NCBI RefSeq assembly: GCF_016899755.1 | Contig: NZ_JACJJC010000013.1 | Span: 1 to 64,000 of the forward strand | Length of the DNA stretch: 64,000 bases | Direction: 5' to 3' | Source of the DNA: Sutterella massiliensis | Lineage (GTDB): Bacteria > Pseudomonadota > Gammaproteobacteria > Burkholderiales > Burkholderiaceae_F | Shown here: piece by piece, positions 8,553 to 17,640 of the stretch | Numbering within the stretch: position 1 is the stretch's first letter | How the letters are laid out: every line of letters begins with the position of its first letter | The notes under the pieces: model-generated | Databases searched by the model: none | Told to the model about the DNA's origin: nothing | What the model saw: the letters and a program-made list of their open reading frames with translations, nothing else | Made by a program: the position numbers and the translations under genes

Positions 8553-11147
8553 ATGTTCGCACGCAAGTCAGCCGCCATTCTCCTCTCTCTCGCATTCGCC
8601 GCCGCGGCGGCGTCCGCTTCGGCCGTCTCGCTCGGTACGCTTACCGTCGAGAGTCGCCCGGGCGAGCCGCTCAACGCCGTGCTTGAAATCGACGACGTCG
8701 ACCTCTCCGTTTCGCCGCTTCTTGTGCGCGTGGCGCCGCCGGCAACGTATAAGCGCGAAGGCGTCGACTGGCCCGACGAGGTGGCGGGTCTTCGCATCGC
8801 GAAGGACCCCGGGCGGAACGGCATTCGCGTGCGTGTTCTGGGCAAGGAGAGCGTGGCGGCAGGCTTCCCGCTTTTGATTGAACTTAATGCGGGCGGTGTT
8901 GTGACGGTGCGTGAGTACGCGATCGACGTGCGCGACGGCGCCTATGTCGTCGTACCCGCCGCACAGCGCACGCGCATGAGCGCCGAAACTCAGCTGCCGA
9001 AGGGCGAGGCGGCCGTGCCGCGCGCCGCGCATTCGGGCTATACGGCCGAACCGGTTGCGCCGGCCACCGAGAAGACTGTCGAAAAGACCGCGCAGTCCGA
9101 GAAGACCGCCAAGTCGGAAAAGGTCTCGAAGGCCCCCGCCAAGCGCGTTCGCCGCTCGGCGCCGCAGGTCGTGAAGGAATACGTAGCCTTGAATGGCTTC
9201 AGTCCCGAAGAGCCCTTCACCGTGCAGCGCGACATGACGCTCTGGTCGATTGCGAAGCTTTATTGGCCTAGCTACCGCGGCGCGACGCTCGAGCAGCTCA
9301 ATGCGGCCTTTGCGGCGAGAAACCCGGATGCCTTTGAAAAGGGCGACGTCTCTCGCCTCATCCGGGGTGCCGTGCTGCAGCCGCCTTCGCTCGAAGCGGT
9401 TCTCGCCGAAGATCCGGCTGAAGCCTTCCGCGCCGTACACGGCGCGAAGACCGACGTTCCGCTGCCGACGCAAAATCTCATGGATGCGCAGCGCGTTTCG
9501 CCCGTCTGTGCCGAAGCCGTCGCGAATGCGCAGGATGCCGCACGCGGCAAGGGCGCGAGCGTTCGCGCAATCGGCGAAGCGGGCGCTGCGGCGCTTGCTG
9601 CCTGCGAGAAGCCCGAAGCGACTGAGTCTGCAGAATCTGTAGAAACGACTGCAGCAGCTGAAGCGGCGGCGGCTGCTGAAACGGCCGCACAGACTGCTGC
9701 GACGGCAGCACCTGCCGAGGGCAGCGGCGCTTCGGCTGAAGCGAATGCCGTTGCGGCGACCGAGCCCAAGCCCGCGATTGAAATTCCGAGCGAAGACGAA
9801 CTTCGCCCGAAGATTGCCGTTTCGGCAACGGCCGTGATGCCCGGTGCTGAAGGTGCCACTAACGGTGAAAAGACCGCGTCGGCCGATACGACGGGTGCTT
9901 CTGCGAACGAAGCTGCGGCTGATGTGGCCGCTGCCGATGGTGGGGCGCCCGCTCAGAGTGCTGCAGATGCGGCACCCTCTGCCGACACGCAGAAGACGAG
10001 CGACGAACAGGGTGCCGAAAATGCGGCGCAAAAGCCGGACCAAGCCAATGCGGTTGATAAAACTGCCGCGGCTGACAAAGCGGCAGCGGCCGAGGCCGAA
10101 GCCTTCCCCTGGGCTTGGATTGCGCTCGCGCTGATTGTCGCCGCGATTTTGGGCGGGCTCGCTTGGGCGCGCCGCAGCAAGAACGACGACGGTCACGCAG
10201 GTGCCGGCGAAGAGGCGCCCAAGCAGGGCACGATCAATTTCGCTGCGGTTGAGCCCGCTAGCGAAGCGCAGCTGCGCGCCGTGAACGCCACGGTTTCGGA
10301 AGCCGTGAAGAACGGCACGACCGCGGGTGCGATGGGTGCGGGCACTGTCGAGTACGTACGCGCACAGATCGAAGCGGCAGAAGCGGAAAAGTCGGCGCAG
10401 CCTGCTGATGAGGCTGCAAAAGCGCAAGCGGTCGAAGAGCAGCAGGAGCCCGTCGCGCAGCCGCGCGAAGCGGCGGCCTCGGCCGAAGCGCAGGCGGCGG
10501 ACGCGACCGTTGAGACGGCTGCATTCAAGGCGCCCGCCGATCAGCCCTGGCTCGATCCGAATGATGACGAGCTGCCGCCGCTCGACGCAGAAAGCGAACC
10601 CGCTTCGCAGGCGCAGAGCGCGCCCTTGGATCTTTCCGCCGCCATGGCGGGCGTGAGCCTTGACCTCGAGGATGCGGACGCGGCCGGTAAGTCCGCCGCC
10701 GAGTGTGAAGCGCAGGGCGAGACGGCTGAAAAGCCCGCAGACGACGAGGCCGACGCGTTCGAGCCGATCGCTTCGAACCGTTATGTGCCGCCGCTCGAGC
10801 CAGAACCCATTCCGGCGCCCGCGCCCCTTGCGGTCGAGCCGATCGGTGCCGACCAAGCACGGTCCGCCAAGCCGACGGAGCGTGTGCCCGAGCCGGTGCT
10901 CGAAACGAGCGGCTCGAGCGCAGAGCTTGAAAAGACCGCAGAGAAGCCTGCCGAGCGCCGTCCGAGCGAAAAGGAGCGTGCGCAGTGGAGCGCCTATGAC
11001 GGCAAATTGAAGCTCGCCAACTCTTTCATCGGCTTGGGGGCGCTCAAGGAAGCGCACGAGCTGCTCGAAGAGGTGCGCCGTCACGGCAGCGACGAGCAGC
11101 GCCGTCAGGCGGCCTTCCTTGAAGAGCGCATTGCTTCGCGCCTCTAA
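8553..11147 (+). CDS. fimV: FimV-family protein with LysM-like domain and C-terminal TPR segment
   Basis: FimV is an inner-membrane hub protein. In Pseudomonas it organises polar type IV pili and twitching; in other bacteria it has a general polar or peptidoglycan-linked role. The 864-residue product begins with a signal peptide and the FimV N-terminal domain (VSLGTLTVESRPGEPLNAVL). It then has a LysM-like segment at about 222-290 (FTVQRDMTLWSIAKLYWPSY). A long Ala/Glu-rich low-complexity region follows, then one membrane span at about 518-537 (FPWAWIALALIVAAILGGLA) and an acidic cytoplasmic region. The FimV C-terminal motif YDGKLKLANSFIGLGALKEA is at the end. It precedes truA, a gene order widely conserved in beta- and gammaproteobacteria. 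The repetitive middle is likely to vary in length between strains. Confidence 0.9.
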   Translation: MFARKSAAILLSLAFAAAAASASAVSLGTLTVESRPGEPLNAVLEIDDVDLSVSPLLVRVAPPATYKREGVDWPDEVAGLRIAKDPGRNGIRVRVLGKESVAAGFPLLIELNAGGVVTVREYAIDVRDGAYVVVPAAQRTRMSAETQLPKGEAAVPRAAHSGYTAEPVAPATEKTVEKTAQSEKTAKSEKVSKAPAKRVRRSAPQVVKEYVALNGFSPEEPFTVQRDMTLWSIAKLYWPSYRGATLEQLNAAFAARNPDAFEKGDVSRLIRGAVLQPPSLEAVLAEDPAEAFRAVHGAKTDVPLPTQNLMDAQRVSPVCAEAVANAQDAARGKGASVRAIGEAGAAALAACEKPEATESAESVETTAAAEAAAAAETAAQTAATAAPAEGSGASAEANAVAATEPKPAIEIPSEDELRPKIAVSATAVMPGAEGATNGEKTASADTTGASANEAAADVAAADGGAPAQSAADAAPSADTQKTSDEQGAENAAQKPDQANAVDKTAAADKAAAAEAEAFPWAWIALALIVAAILGGLAWARRSKNDDGHAGAGEEAPKQGTINFAAVEPASEAQLRAVNATVSEAVKNGTTAGAMGAGTVEYVRAQIEAAEAEKSAQPADEAAKAQAVEEQQEPVAQPREAAASAEAQAADATVETAAFKAPADQPWLDPNDDELPPLDAESEPASQAQSAPLDLSAAMAGVSLDLEDADAAGKSAAECEAQGETAEKPADDEADAFEPIASNRYVPPLEPEPIPAPAPLAVEPIGADQARSAKPTERVPEPVLETSGSSAELEKTAEKPAERRPSEKERAQWSAYDGKLKLANSFIGLGALKEAHELLEEVRRHGSDEQRRQAAFLEERIASRL

Positions 11148-11168
11148 GGACCAAGCCTTCGGTAGAAT

Positions 11169-11207
11169 GCGGCCCGCAAGCAAAATGCATTGAGCGCAGC
11201 GGGCCGC
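11169..11207 (+). promoter_or_regulatory. hairpin between fimV and truA
   Basis: A perfect 9-bp inverted repeat GCGGCCCGC/GCGGGCCGC (11169-11177 and 11199-11207) lies between the two genes. No T tract follows, so it is more likely an RNA-processing or attenuating structure than a full terminator. Confidence 0.4.
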
Positions 11208-11317
11208 GTTGAGGAAAACGAAAGCATCAACGCGCGGCGTCGATCGCAAGATCGGCGCCGTTTCCTTGAATGAGAAACGAGCCTAAGACCGTCTCCGACG
11301 GAAAGGTTGAGCAGTCA

Positions 11318-12196
11318 ATGACGAAGACGATCGAGAGCACTGAGAGCAACGAGAACGCTGAAAGCGTCGAACACGACACCGAGCGTGCCAAGCGCCGCGT
11401 CATGGCGCTCGGCATCGAGTACAAAGGGACGGCCTTCTGCGGCTGGCAGGTGCAGCCCGATCAGCCTTCCGTGCAGGCTGAGCTCGAAGCGGCGCTCGAG
11501 CGCTTTCTCTGCGTGAAGACGCCGACGATCTGCGCGGGTCGAACCGACACGGGCGTGCATGCGACGCACCAGGTTGTGAGCTTTGAGACCGAAGCGGATC
11601 GCCCCGAGTCGAACTGGGTGCGCGGACTCAACACGTTTCTTTCCGACAACGTCTCGGTGCGCTGGGCGCGTGTTGCGCCCGCGGACTTTCATGCGCGCTT
11701 CAGTGCCACGTCGCGCACGTACGAGTACTGGATCCTCAACGACCGTGTTCGTTCGCCGCTCTTTTGGAGTACGACGGGGTGGGTCTTTCGACCGCTTGAT
11801 GTCGAGCGCATGCGCGCGGGTGCAGCGTGCCTCTTGGGCACGCACGACTTCACGAGTTTTCGTGCGGCCGAGTGCCAGGCGGCTACGCCCGTGCGAACGA
11901 TCAAGCATCTCGACATCGTGCGCCTCGGGCGCTTTGTCGGCATTCGCATCAGCGCCAACGCCTTCCTGCAGCACATGGTGAGAAACATTGTGGGCACGCT
12001 CATTTACGTCGGCACCGGCCGCGAGTCGCCCGAGTGGGTCGAGCGCGTGCTCGCGGCAAAGTGCCGCGCGGCCGCAGCCCCTACCTTCAGTCCCTGCGGT
12101 CTTTATCTCACGGGCGTGGGCTACGAGGGCGAGGCGTTTGCTTCGATTCCGCAGGGCGCGTCAGGGCCTTTCGGCAACGTCTTTCCGAAGCACTGA
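11318..12196 (+). CDS. truA: tRNA pseudouridine(38-40) synthase TruA
   Basis: TruA makes pseudouridine at positions 38-40 of the tRNA anticodon stem-loop. The catalytic motif AGRTDTGVHATHQV is clear, with the nucleophilic aspartate at about residue 77 of the chosen 292-residue product. Other family stretches are LGIEYKGTAFCGWQVQ, FHARFSATSRTYEYWI and FLQHMVRNIVGTLI. The N-terminal 28 residues are a Glu/Ser-rich tail not needed by the fold. The start is uncertain: 11318 has AAGG about ten bases upstream, 11270 and 11402 are in-frame alternatives. In many relatives trpF, trpB and trpA follow truA; here accD follows directly after 261 bp. Confidence 0.92.
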   Translation: MTKTIESTESNENAESVEHDTERAKRRVMALGIEYKGTAFCGWQVQPDQPSVQAELEAALERFLCVKTPTICAGRTDTGVHATHQVVSFETEADRPESNWVRGLNTFLSDNVSVRWARVAPADFHARFSATSRTYEYWILNDRVRSPLFWSTTGWVFRPLDVERMRAGAACLLGTHDFTSFRAAECQAATPVRTIKHLDIVRLGRFVGIRISANAFLQHMVRNIVGTLIYVGTGRESPEWVERVLAAKCRAAAAPTFSPCGLYLTGVGYEGEAFASIPQGASGPFGNVFPKH

Positions 12197-12457
12197 GTGC
12201 GGATCGAAGTTCGCGCCCTTACGCTGTTTTTTTCCGCACGCGTCCGCCGAAAGTGCTACCGAAAGACGGCAGTCGGACATGCGCGGCGCGCCAAACGGCG
12301 CGCCTATAATGGTCCGATTCAAGATTTCGAGCGTCCTATTGACTCGGCGCGTCGGCGACTGTCGTCCGTTGATGCCGGGACTGCGGGCCGATGCCCTTCT
12401 GGGCGCGGCAAGCCGCGGTTTCTTAGGGCGCGTATTTCCATTCTGGACCGAATACTC

Positions 12458-13330
12458 ATGAGCTGGATCAACCACATTCTCCCGAAGATCAAGCGTGAAG
12501 AAGATACGCGCAAGGCGAGTCCGATTCCCGAGGGCGTCTGGACGAAGTGCCCGGGGTGCGACCAGGTGCTCTACACCGAAGAGCTCGAACGCAGCCTCAA
12601 GGTGTGCCCGAAGTGCGGTCATCACTTCCGACTCGGTGCGCGCACGCGCCTGCTCTCCTTCCTCGATCCGGATACCGCCGTTGAGATCGGTGCGGATGTC
12701 CGCCCGAAAGATCCGCTGAAGTTTGTCGACAGCAAGCCCTATCCGAAGCGCGTTGCCGATGCGCAGGCCAAGATCAACGAAACCGATGCGCTCATCGTGA
12801 TGGCGGGCGAACTGCGCCGCGAACCCGTGGTTGCGGCGGCATTTGAATTCGGCTTCATGGGCGGCTCCATGGGCAGTGTTGTGGGCGAGCGCTTCGTGCG
12901 CGGCGTCGACGAAGCCGTGCGCCGTCATGCGCCTTTTGTCGTTTTCTGCGCCTCGGGCGGCGCCCGCATGCAGGAAGGCCTCGTTTCGCTCTATCAGATG
13001 GCGAAGACGACCGCCGCCGTTGCACGCCTCTCCGAAGCGGGTCTGCCCTTCGTGTCCGTTCTGACCGACCCGACGATGGGCGGCGTCTCGGCGTCCTTTG
13101 CCTTCATGGGCGACATTGTCATTGCCGAACCCAAGGCGCTGATCGGTTTTGCGGGGCCGCGCGTTATTGAGCAGACCGTTCGCGAAAAGCTCCCCGATGG
13201 CTTCCAGCGTTCCGAATTCCTGATGAAGACCGGTCAGATCGACCTCATCGTCGACCGCCGCGAAATGCGCGCGAAGATTTCCGTGATCACGCAACTTCTC
13301 ATGAAGAAGCAGCCTGTGAACGGCATCTGA
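12458..13330 (+). CDS. accD: acetyl-CoA carboxylase carboxyltransferase subunit beta
   Basis: AccD with AccA transfers the carboxyl group from biotin carboxyl carrier protein to acetyl-CoA, giving malonyl-CoA for fatty-acid synthesis. The 290-residue protein starts [14 protein letters not shown]. It has the N-terminal zinc ribbon with Cys31, 34, 50 and 53, then the crotonase-like carboxyltransferase core with [35 protein letters not shown] and [17 protein letters not shown]. Upstream in-frame codons back to 12197 lack family similarity. The gene precedes folC, as in E. coli, but is separated from it by a terminator-like hairpin. Confidence 0.96.
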   Translation: MSWINHILPKIKREEDTRKASPIPEGVWTKCPGCDQVLYTEELERSLKVCPKCGHHFRLGARTRLLSFLDPDTAVEIGADVRPKDPLKFVDSKPYPKRVADAQAKINETDALIVMAGELRREPVVAAAFEFGFMGGSMGSVVGERFVRGVDEAVRRHAPFVVFCASGGARMQEGLVSLYQMAKTTAAVARLSEAGLPFVSVLTDPTMGGVSASFAFMGDIVIAEPKALIGFAGPRVIEQTVREKLPDGFQRSEFLMKTGQIDLIVDRREMRAKISVITQLLMKKQPVNGI

Positions 13331-13369
13331 TAGATCGAATACGCGAGAGACTTTCTCATCGCTCGAACC

Positions 13370-13424
13370 CGCCCGAAGCGGCCGCAAGCTTCCAGCGCAT
13401 GCGACGTCTTCGGGCGTTTCCTTT
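13370..13424 (+). terminator. terminator-like hairpin after accD
   Basis: The stem CGCCCGAAG/CTTCGGGCG (13370-13378 and 13408-13416) is followed by TTTCCTTTT. It may reduce rather than abolish readthrough into folC. Confidence 0.65.
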
Positions 13425-13456
13425 TCTGCAGTCTCCGTTTTTTCCTTCCTGCCACC

Positions 13457-14875
13457 ATGCCGCAACTTAAAACGCTCAACGACTGGCTCGCCTACATCGA
13501 GTCGATTCACGAACAACCGATGGTGCTCGGTCTCGAGCGCATGCACGAAATGATTCGCCGCCTCGGCATTCGCTTCGACTGCCCCGTGATCACGGTGGCG
13601 GGCACGAACGGCAAAGGTTCGACCTGTGCGTTTCTCGAATCGATTTGCCGGGCGGCGGGAATGAAGACGGCACTTCACACGTCGCCGCACTTGCTGCGCT
13701 TCAACGAACGGGCGCTTATCGACGGCAGGGAGGCCGACGACGCCACGCTTGTTGCGGCCATGGAAGCCGTCGAGCGTGCGAGAGGGGAACTTAAGCTCAC
13801 GTACTTCGAGTTCACGGGACTCGCCGTTCTGACGTGCTTCATGCGCGCCGAACCCGACGTCGTGATCCTTGAAATCGGTCTCGGCGGGCGGCTCGACGCC
13901 ATGAACGCGATCGATGCGGATGCGGCCGTCATTGCGACGATCGGGCTCGATCACACGGCGATTTTGGGCGACACGCGCGAAGCGATCGGCTATGAGAAGG
14001 CCTGCGTCTACCGGTCGGGTGCGCCCGCCGTCTGTGCGGATCCCGATGCGCCCGAGAGCGTTCGCGCTTACGCCAAGGCGATTGGCGCGGACTATCTCGA
14101 ATGCGGCAGGGACTTTGTCGTGCGTCATAGCGAAGGTGCCGAGGACGGGGCCTTCGACTTTGAATGCCGAGGCGAGCGGCTTACGCATCTGCCTGCGCCG
14201 GGGCTGCGCGGTGAGAACCAGTACCGAAATGCGGCCGGTGCGCTTGCCGTGCTTTTGAGATTGCGTGAAAAGCTCCTCGCGCGCTGCGATTGGCCCGCAC
14301 GCGAGAAATGGGTCGCAATCGATCGGCAGGCCGTTGAGACGGGGCTTCGGGCGGCGCGCATTCGTGCACGCTTTGAGACTGTCGCCGACAATCCCGAAAT
14401 CATTCTCGACGTCGGCCACAATCCGCAGGCGGCGGTTGTGCTCGCGGAAAATCTGCACGCCGGTGCGCGCCCCGGCATGCGCACGCTCGCTGTTTTCGGC
14501 ATGCTGCGCGACAAGGACCGCCAAAGTGTTGTCGCGCTCGTGAAGGACGAAATCGACGAGTGGTTCGTTTCGGGACTTCCCGGGCCGCGCGGTGCGGATT
14601 TGGCCAATCTTACCGAGGCGATGCATGCCGCCGGTGTTGCGCCCGAGTGCATTCGAGCGTTTCCTTCGATCGAAGCGGCGCTCGACGCAGCGGTGCTTGC
14701 CTCAAAATCAAATGAAGTCGACGGCAATTTTCTGACACCGAATTCGCCGTCGAAACCCCTGCAAAACGTAGAAGCGCAAGCATCGGGCGCTGATAGAATC
14801 ATCGTATTCGGTTCTTTTGTCACGGTTACCGAAGCGCTTGAAGCGCTCGAAAAGCGTGCCGCACGCGGGTTTTAG
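13457..14875 (+). CDS. folC: bifunctional dihydrofolate synthase/folylpolyglutamate synthase FolC
   Basis: FolC joins glutamate to dihydropteroate and then extends the glutamate tail of folates, using ATP. The 472-residue product has the Mur-ligase-type P-loop VAGTNGKGSTCAFLES at about 47-62, then HTSPHLLRFNERALIDG, VILEIGLGGRLDAMNAID and the ATP/Mg motif TIGLDHTAILGDTREAI. The C-terminal domain contains NPEIILDVGHNPQAA and FGMLRDKD and ends with GSFVTVTEALEAL. An extra, poorly conserved segment near residues 415-440 (Asn/Ser/Pro-rich) interrupts the C-terminal domain. The frame is intact through it. Confidence 0.93.
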   Translation: MPQLKTLNDWLAYIESIHEQPMVLGLERMHEMIRRLGIRFDCPVITVAGTNGKGSTCAFLESICRAAGMKTALHTSPHLLRFNERALIDGREADDATLVAAMEAVERARGELKLTYFEFTGLAVLTCFMRAEPDVVILEIGLGGRLDAMNAIDADAAVIATIGLDHTAILGDTREAIGYEKACVYRSGAPAVCADPDAPESVRAYAKAIGADYLECGRDFVVRHSEGAEDGAFDFECRGERLTHLPAPGLRGENQYRNAAGALAVLLRLREKLLARCDWPAREKWVAIDRQAVETGLRAARIRARFETVADNPEIILDVGHNPQAAVVLAENLHAGARPGMRTLAVFGMLRDKDRQSVVALVKDEIDEWFVSGLPGPRGADLANLTEAMHAAGVAPECIRAFPSIEAALDAAVLASKSNEVDGNFLTPNSPSKPLQNVEAQASGADRIIVFGSFVTVTEALEALEKRAARGF

Positions 14876-15078
14876 CAGTAAGTACTGCGCGCCGAGGGAA
14901 GCGTTTAAGCTTTTCAAGCGGCCGGATCCCGAGTTCGCGCCCAGCCCGGAGCCGAAACACGAAAGAACAGAGCGTAGCGCACCGAATAACACCGAAGAGC
15001 CCATGCGGCTCTTTCCGGACGCAAAGTACGGGCGCCTCGTGCGGAATCCTCCAGGCAGCTCGAAAGGAATTTTTGGCG

Positions 15079-16542
15079 ATGTCGTTCTTCAATCCATTCC
15101 GAAAAAATCCGCAAAGTCGGGACGAACGGCGCGAACCGAGCGCGAACGGCCTGCGCGACGACGCGTCGGGCGCTGCGCCCGCTTCGTCCGGCGCGCCGAC
15201 CTCGGCCCCTTGGGGCGAGCCGCCGCGCGCAATGCCCGGCGAACCCGCGCAGACGCCGCAGACCGTTCGCCTCGGTGCGGACGGCGTAAGCCCGTCAAGT
15301 GCCGGTGCCCTCTCGAGTGCGCCGCAGTCGACAGGCGGTATTCCGCCCGCTTTTGAAGAAGTCAAGCCCGCACGCGAAGCGTTCGATCCATACGGCATCG
15401 CCGCACAGGCGCAGGCCGCAGAAAAGGCGCAGGCGCGCGAACGCGCTGCCGCCGAGACTGCTCCCGCCGCCTTTGAGACCAAGGTCGAGCCCGATCCCGT
15501 CGACCTTCGCACGCCCGTTGAAGAACCTGCAAAGGCGGACGGTGACTCCGGCATTGACGCTCTTTCGGGGGCGAGCATTCATCTCGAGGGTGCAGCGCGT
15601 TCGCCCGAACCGGCCTCGCCCGTGCTCGACCTTGATATGCCCGCAGCCGCGCAGGCGTTCGAAGAAGATGCGCCCGCAAAGAAGACGGCTTCCCAAACTC
15701 GTGCGCGCAAGCGCTTCGAGGCGGTGCAGCCTGAAGAGCCCGAGGAGCCGATCGAAGAACACGTCATCAGCGAACCGCAGGCAGCGCCCGAAAAGCGGCG
15801 CAAGGTGCCTCTTGTGCGCGAGCTGACGGAAGATGAAATCATTGCGCGCCGCCGCACCAAGCATCGTCTTGTGGGCGCAGCGGCGCTGCTCTTGGCCGTC
15901 GTCGTGGCGGCGCCCTTTATTCTCGACAGCGAATCGAGCTTCGAAACGGCGGCTATCGACACCACGATTCCGAGCGTGAGCGACAACACGGCGACGCTCG
16001 AAGTGCCGCCCGTGCCGCCCGATGCGGTCGACGTGCCCGATCCGATCGAGGCAAGCGACTCAGCAGCCGCGTCGGCGCCTTCGGTACCGACGGGCGCTGC
16101 CGAAGGGGCTGCGGCCGGTGCTGCCAAGACTGCCGCGCAGGATAAGCCCAAAGCCGACGGGGCGCAGAAGCCCGACGGCAAGGCTGCGAAGCCCGATTCG
16201 AAGACCGAGGCGAAATCCAATGCTCAGCCCCAAAAGGCCGAAGGCAAGACAGAAGAAAAGGTCAAGAAGCCCGCTGCGCCTTCTGTCGGCATTGCGCCGC
16301 CCACGGGCAAGGGCTTCTACGTCCAGGTGATGGCGACGAGCTCCGAACTCGAAGCCGAGCGCACGGTAAAGAAACTCGCGCTCCTGGGGCTTCCCGCCTA
16401 TCGAGCGGCTGTCGACCGCAAGGCGACGACGCTCTGGCGCGTGCGCGTCGGTCTCTACAAGACCAAGAAGGAAGCCGAAGGCGTTGTGGGTACGATTGTT
16501 TTGAACGGCATTGCCTCGAAGCCCATCGTGGGTCTGCAGTAA
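15079..16542 (+). CDS. SPOR-domain cell-division protein (DedD-like)
   Basis: SPOR domains bind septal peptidoglycan that has lost its stem peptides and bring proteins to the division site. This 487-residue product has a long Ala/Pro/Glu-rich cytoplasmic region and one membrane span at about 262-282 (HRLVGAAALLLAVVVAAPFI). A low-complexity periplasmic linker follows, and a C-terminal SPOR domain covers about 409-487 (GKGFYVQVMATSSELEAERT, LWRVRVGLYKTKKEAEGVV). The start ATG 15079 has AAAGGA about ten bases upstream. It takes the place of E. coli dedD between folC and cvpA, but is about twice as long because of the N-terminal extension. Confidence 0.85.
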   Translation: MSFFNPFRKNPQSRDERREPSANGLRDDASGAAPASSGAPTSAPWGEPPRAMPGEPAQTPQTVRLGADGVSPSSAGALSSAPQSTGGIPPAFEEVKPAREAFDPYGIAAQAQAAEKAQARERAAAETAPAAFETKVEPDPVDLRTPVEEPAKADGDSGIDALSGASIHLEGAARSPEPASPVLDLDMPAAAQAFEEDAPAKKTASQTRARKRFEAVQPEEPEEPIEEHVISEPQAAPEKRRKVPLVRELTEDEIIARRRTKHRLVGAAALLLAVVVAAPFILDSESSFETAAIDTTIPSVSDNTATLEVPPVPPDAVDVPDPIEASDSAAASAPSVPTGAAEGAAAGAAKTAAQDKPKADGAQKPDGKAAKPDSKTEAKSNAQPQKAEGKTEEKVKKPAAPSVGIAPPTGKGFYVQVMATSSELEAERTVKKLALLGLPAYRAAVDRKATTLWRVRVGLYKTKKEAEGVVGTIVLNGIASKPIVGLQ

Positions 16543-16807
16543 CGGCCGATTGAACATTCGAAAGATTTTCGCTAAGGATTGGCGGCGCGTGCGTGCTCGG
16601 GCGTCCGGCCTGAAACGGCCGCCGCCCAAGCAATGCCGCGCCGCAATCATGTTCCGCTAGAATAGCCCGACCTGTTCGGTGCGGCCCCGCCACAGGCTAC
16701 TGCGTCCTGTTGCCGGCCGACACCCACAAGCGCATCATCTATTTCCCGACCCGACAGGCACGCCCTACGGACGCCGCCCGCGGTCGACTGCGGCCTTATT
16801 CACTGAC

Positions 16808-17311
16808 ATGACCGAAATCGACTGGATCATCATTGCTCTTCTTCTTCTCTCGACGGTCGTCGGCATCGTGCGCGGCGTCGTGCGCGAGGTGCTCGCCATT
16901 GCGGGCTGGATTGTCGGGATCGTGCTCGCGATGAACTTTGCGGGCGACGTTGCGGAGCACATTCCGCTCGAGAGCATCGGCTACGTGCCGCGCGTCATCA
17001 TTGCGTCGGTTCTGATCGTCGTGGCGGTGCTCTTTGGCTGCGGTCTCTTGGGGATGCTTCTTCGCAAGCTCCTCGAAGTTGCCGAGATTTCGTTTGAAGA
17101 CCGCGCGCTCGGCGCCGTCTTCGGGCTCGTGCGCGGCGTCGTGGTCGTCTGTGCCTGTGTCTTTCTCTTCGGCATTCCGCAGTCCATTCACTCGAGCAAG
17201 ATGTGGCGCCAGTCGATTCTGATCGGGCCCGCGGAAACCGTCATCGAGTGGGCGACGCCGTATCTTCCCGATTGGCTCTCGGAAGTGCGTAAAGGCAGCC
17301 GCGGCATTTGA
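16808..17311 (+). CDS. cvpA: CvpA family membrane protein
   Basis: CvpA was first found as needed for colicin V production; in gut bacteria it is linked to envelope and bile-salt resistance. The 167-residue protein has four hydrophobic segments and the family N-terminus MTEIDWIIIALLLLSTVVGI, followed by REVLAIAGWIVGIVLAMNFA. A longer frame from 16679 lacks similarity. It lies immediately before purF, as in E. coli, separated by 329 bp that include a strong hairpin. Confidence 0.88.
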   Translation: MTEIDWIIIALLLLSTVVGIVRGVVREVLAIAGWIVGIVLAMNFAGDVAEHIPLESIGYVPRVIIASVLIVVAVLFGCGLLGMLLRKLLEVAEISFEDRALGAVFGLVRGVVVVCACVFLFGIPQSIHSSKMWRQSILIGPAETVIEWATPYLPDWLSEVRKGSRGI

Positions 17312-17640
17312 CGCGAAGCGTAGCGTCGAAAAACATTTAGAGATTCGCCCGACTCTCGCAGGAGAGCCGGGCGAAATCGTATTGGCGGGACCGCTTGACT
17401 GCCGAGCGAAGAGACGCAGCAGCTTCGTTCATCGTTATCCGGGAAAATACGAAAACCGCACAATTCGATCTATAAAGTCTTCACAAAAAGCTTTATTTAA
17501 AGCTTTGAAATGCGGGTTTGCCTGCGCATCGAGCCGCGCTTTCGACTACTCTCTCGGTTTGATTCGAAACCCGTCATGCGAAAGGCCTTTCCGACCTGTC
17601 GCACGACGCACGCAAGAACTTTTTTCCCGAGGTTCCATCC
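17312..17640. other. intergenic region between cvpA and purF
   Basis: No gene is supported. The region holds the hairpin described separately and an AT-rich patch. In that patch the palindrome AAAGCTTT occurs twice, at 17487-17494 and 17499-17506, with an ATTT spacer. This could be a purF promoter or operator zone, but no confident -35/-10 pair was found. Confidence 0.4.
17344..17375 (+). promoter_or_regulatory. strong hairpin downstream of cvpA
   Basis: The stem is TTCGCCCG-A-CTCTC/GAGAG-C-CGGGCGAA with a GCAG loop. No T tract follows, so it may stabilise the cvpA transcript or attenuate readthrough instead of acting as an intrinsic terminator. Confidence 0.5.

Noticed and set aside
8568..11249. 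893-codon leftward open frame opposite fimV
   Set aside because: It is antisense to the low-complexity Ala/Glu-rich fimV; the Arg/Leu/Gly-rich translation is the expected artefact.
12161..14626. 821-codon leftward open frame across accD and folC
   Set aside because: It is the complementary frame of two conserved genes, crosses their intergenic region and has shadow-like composition.
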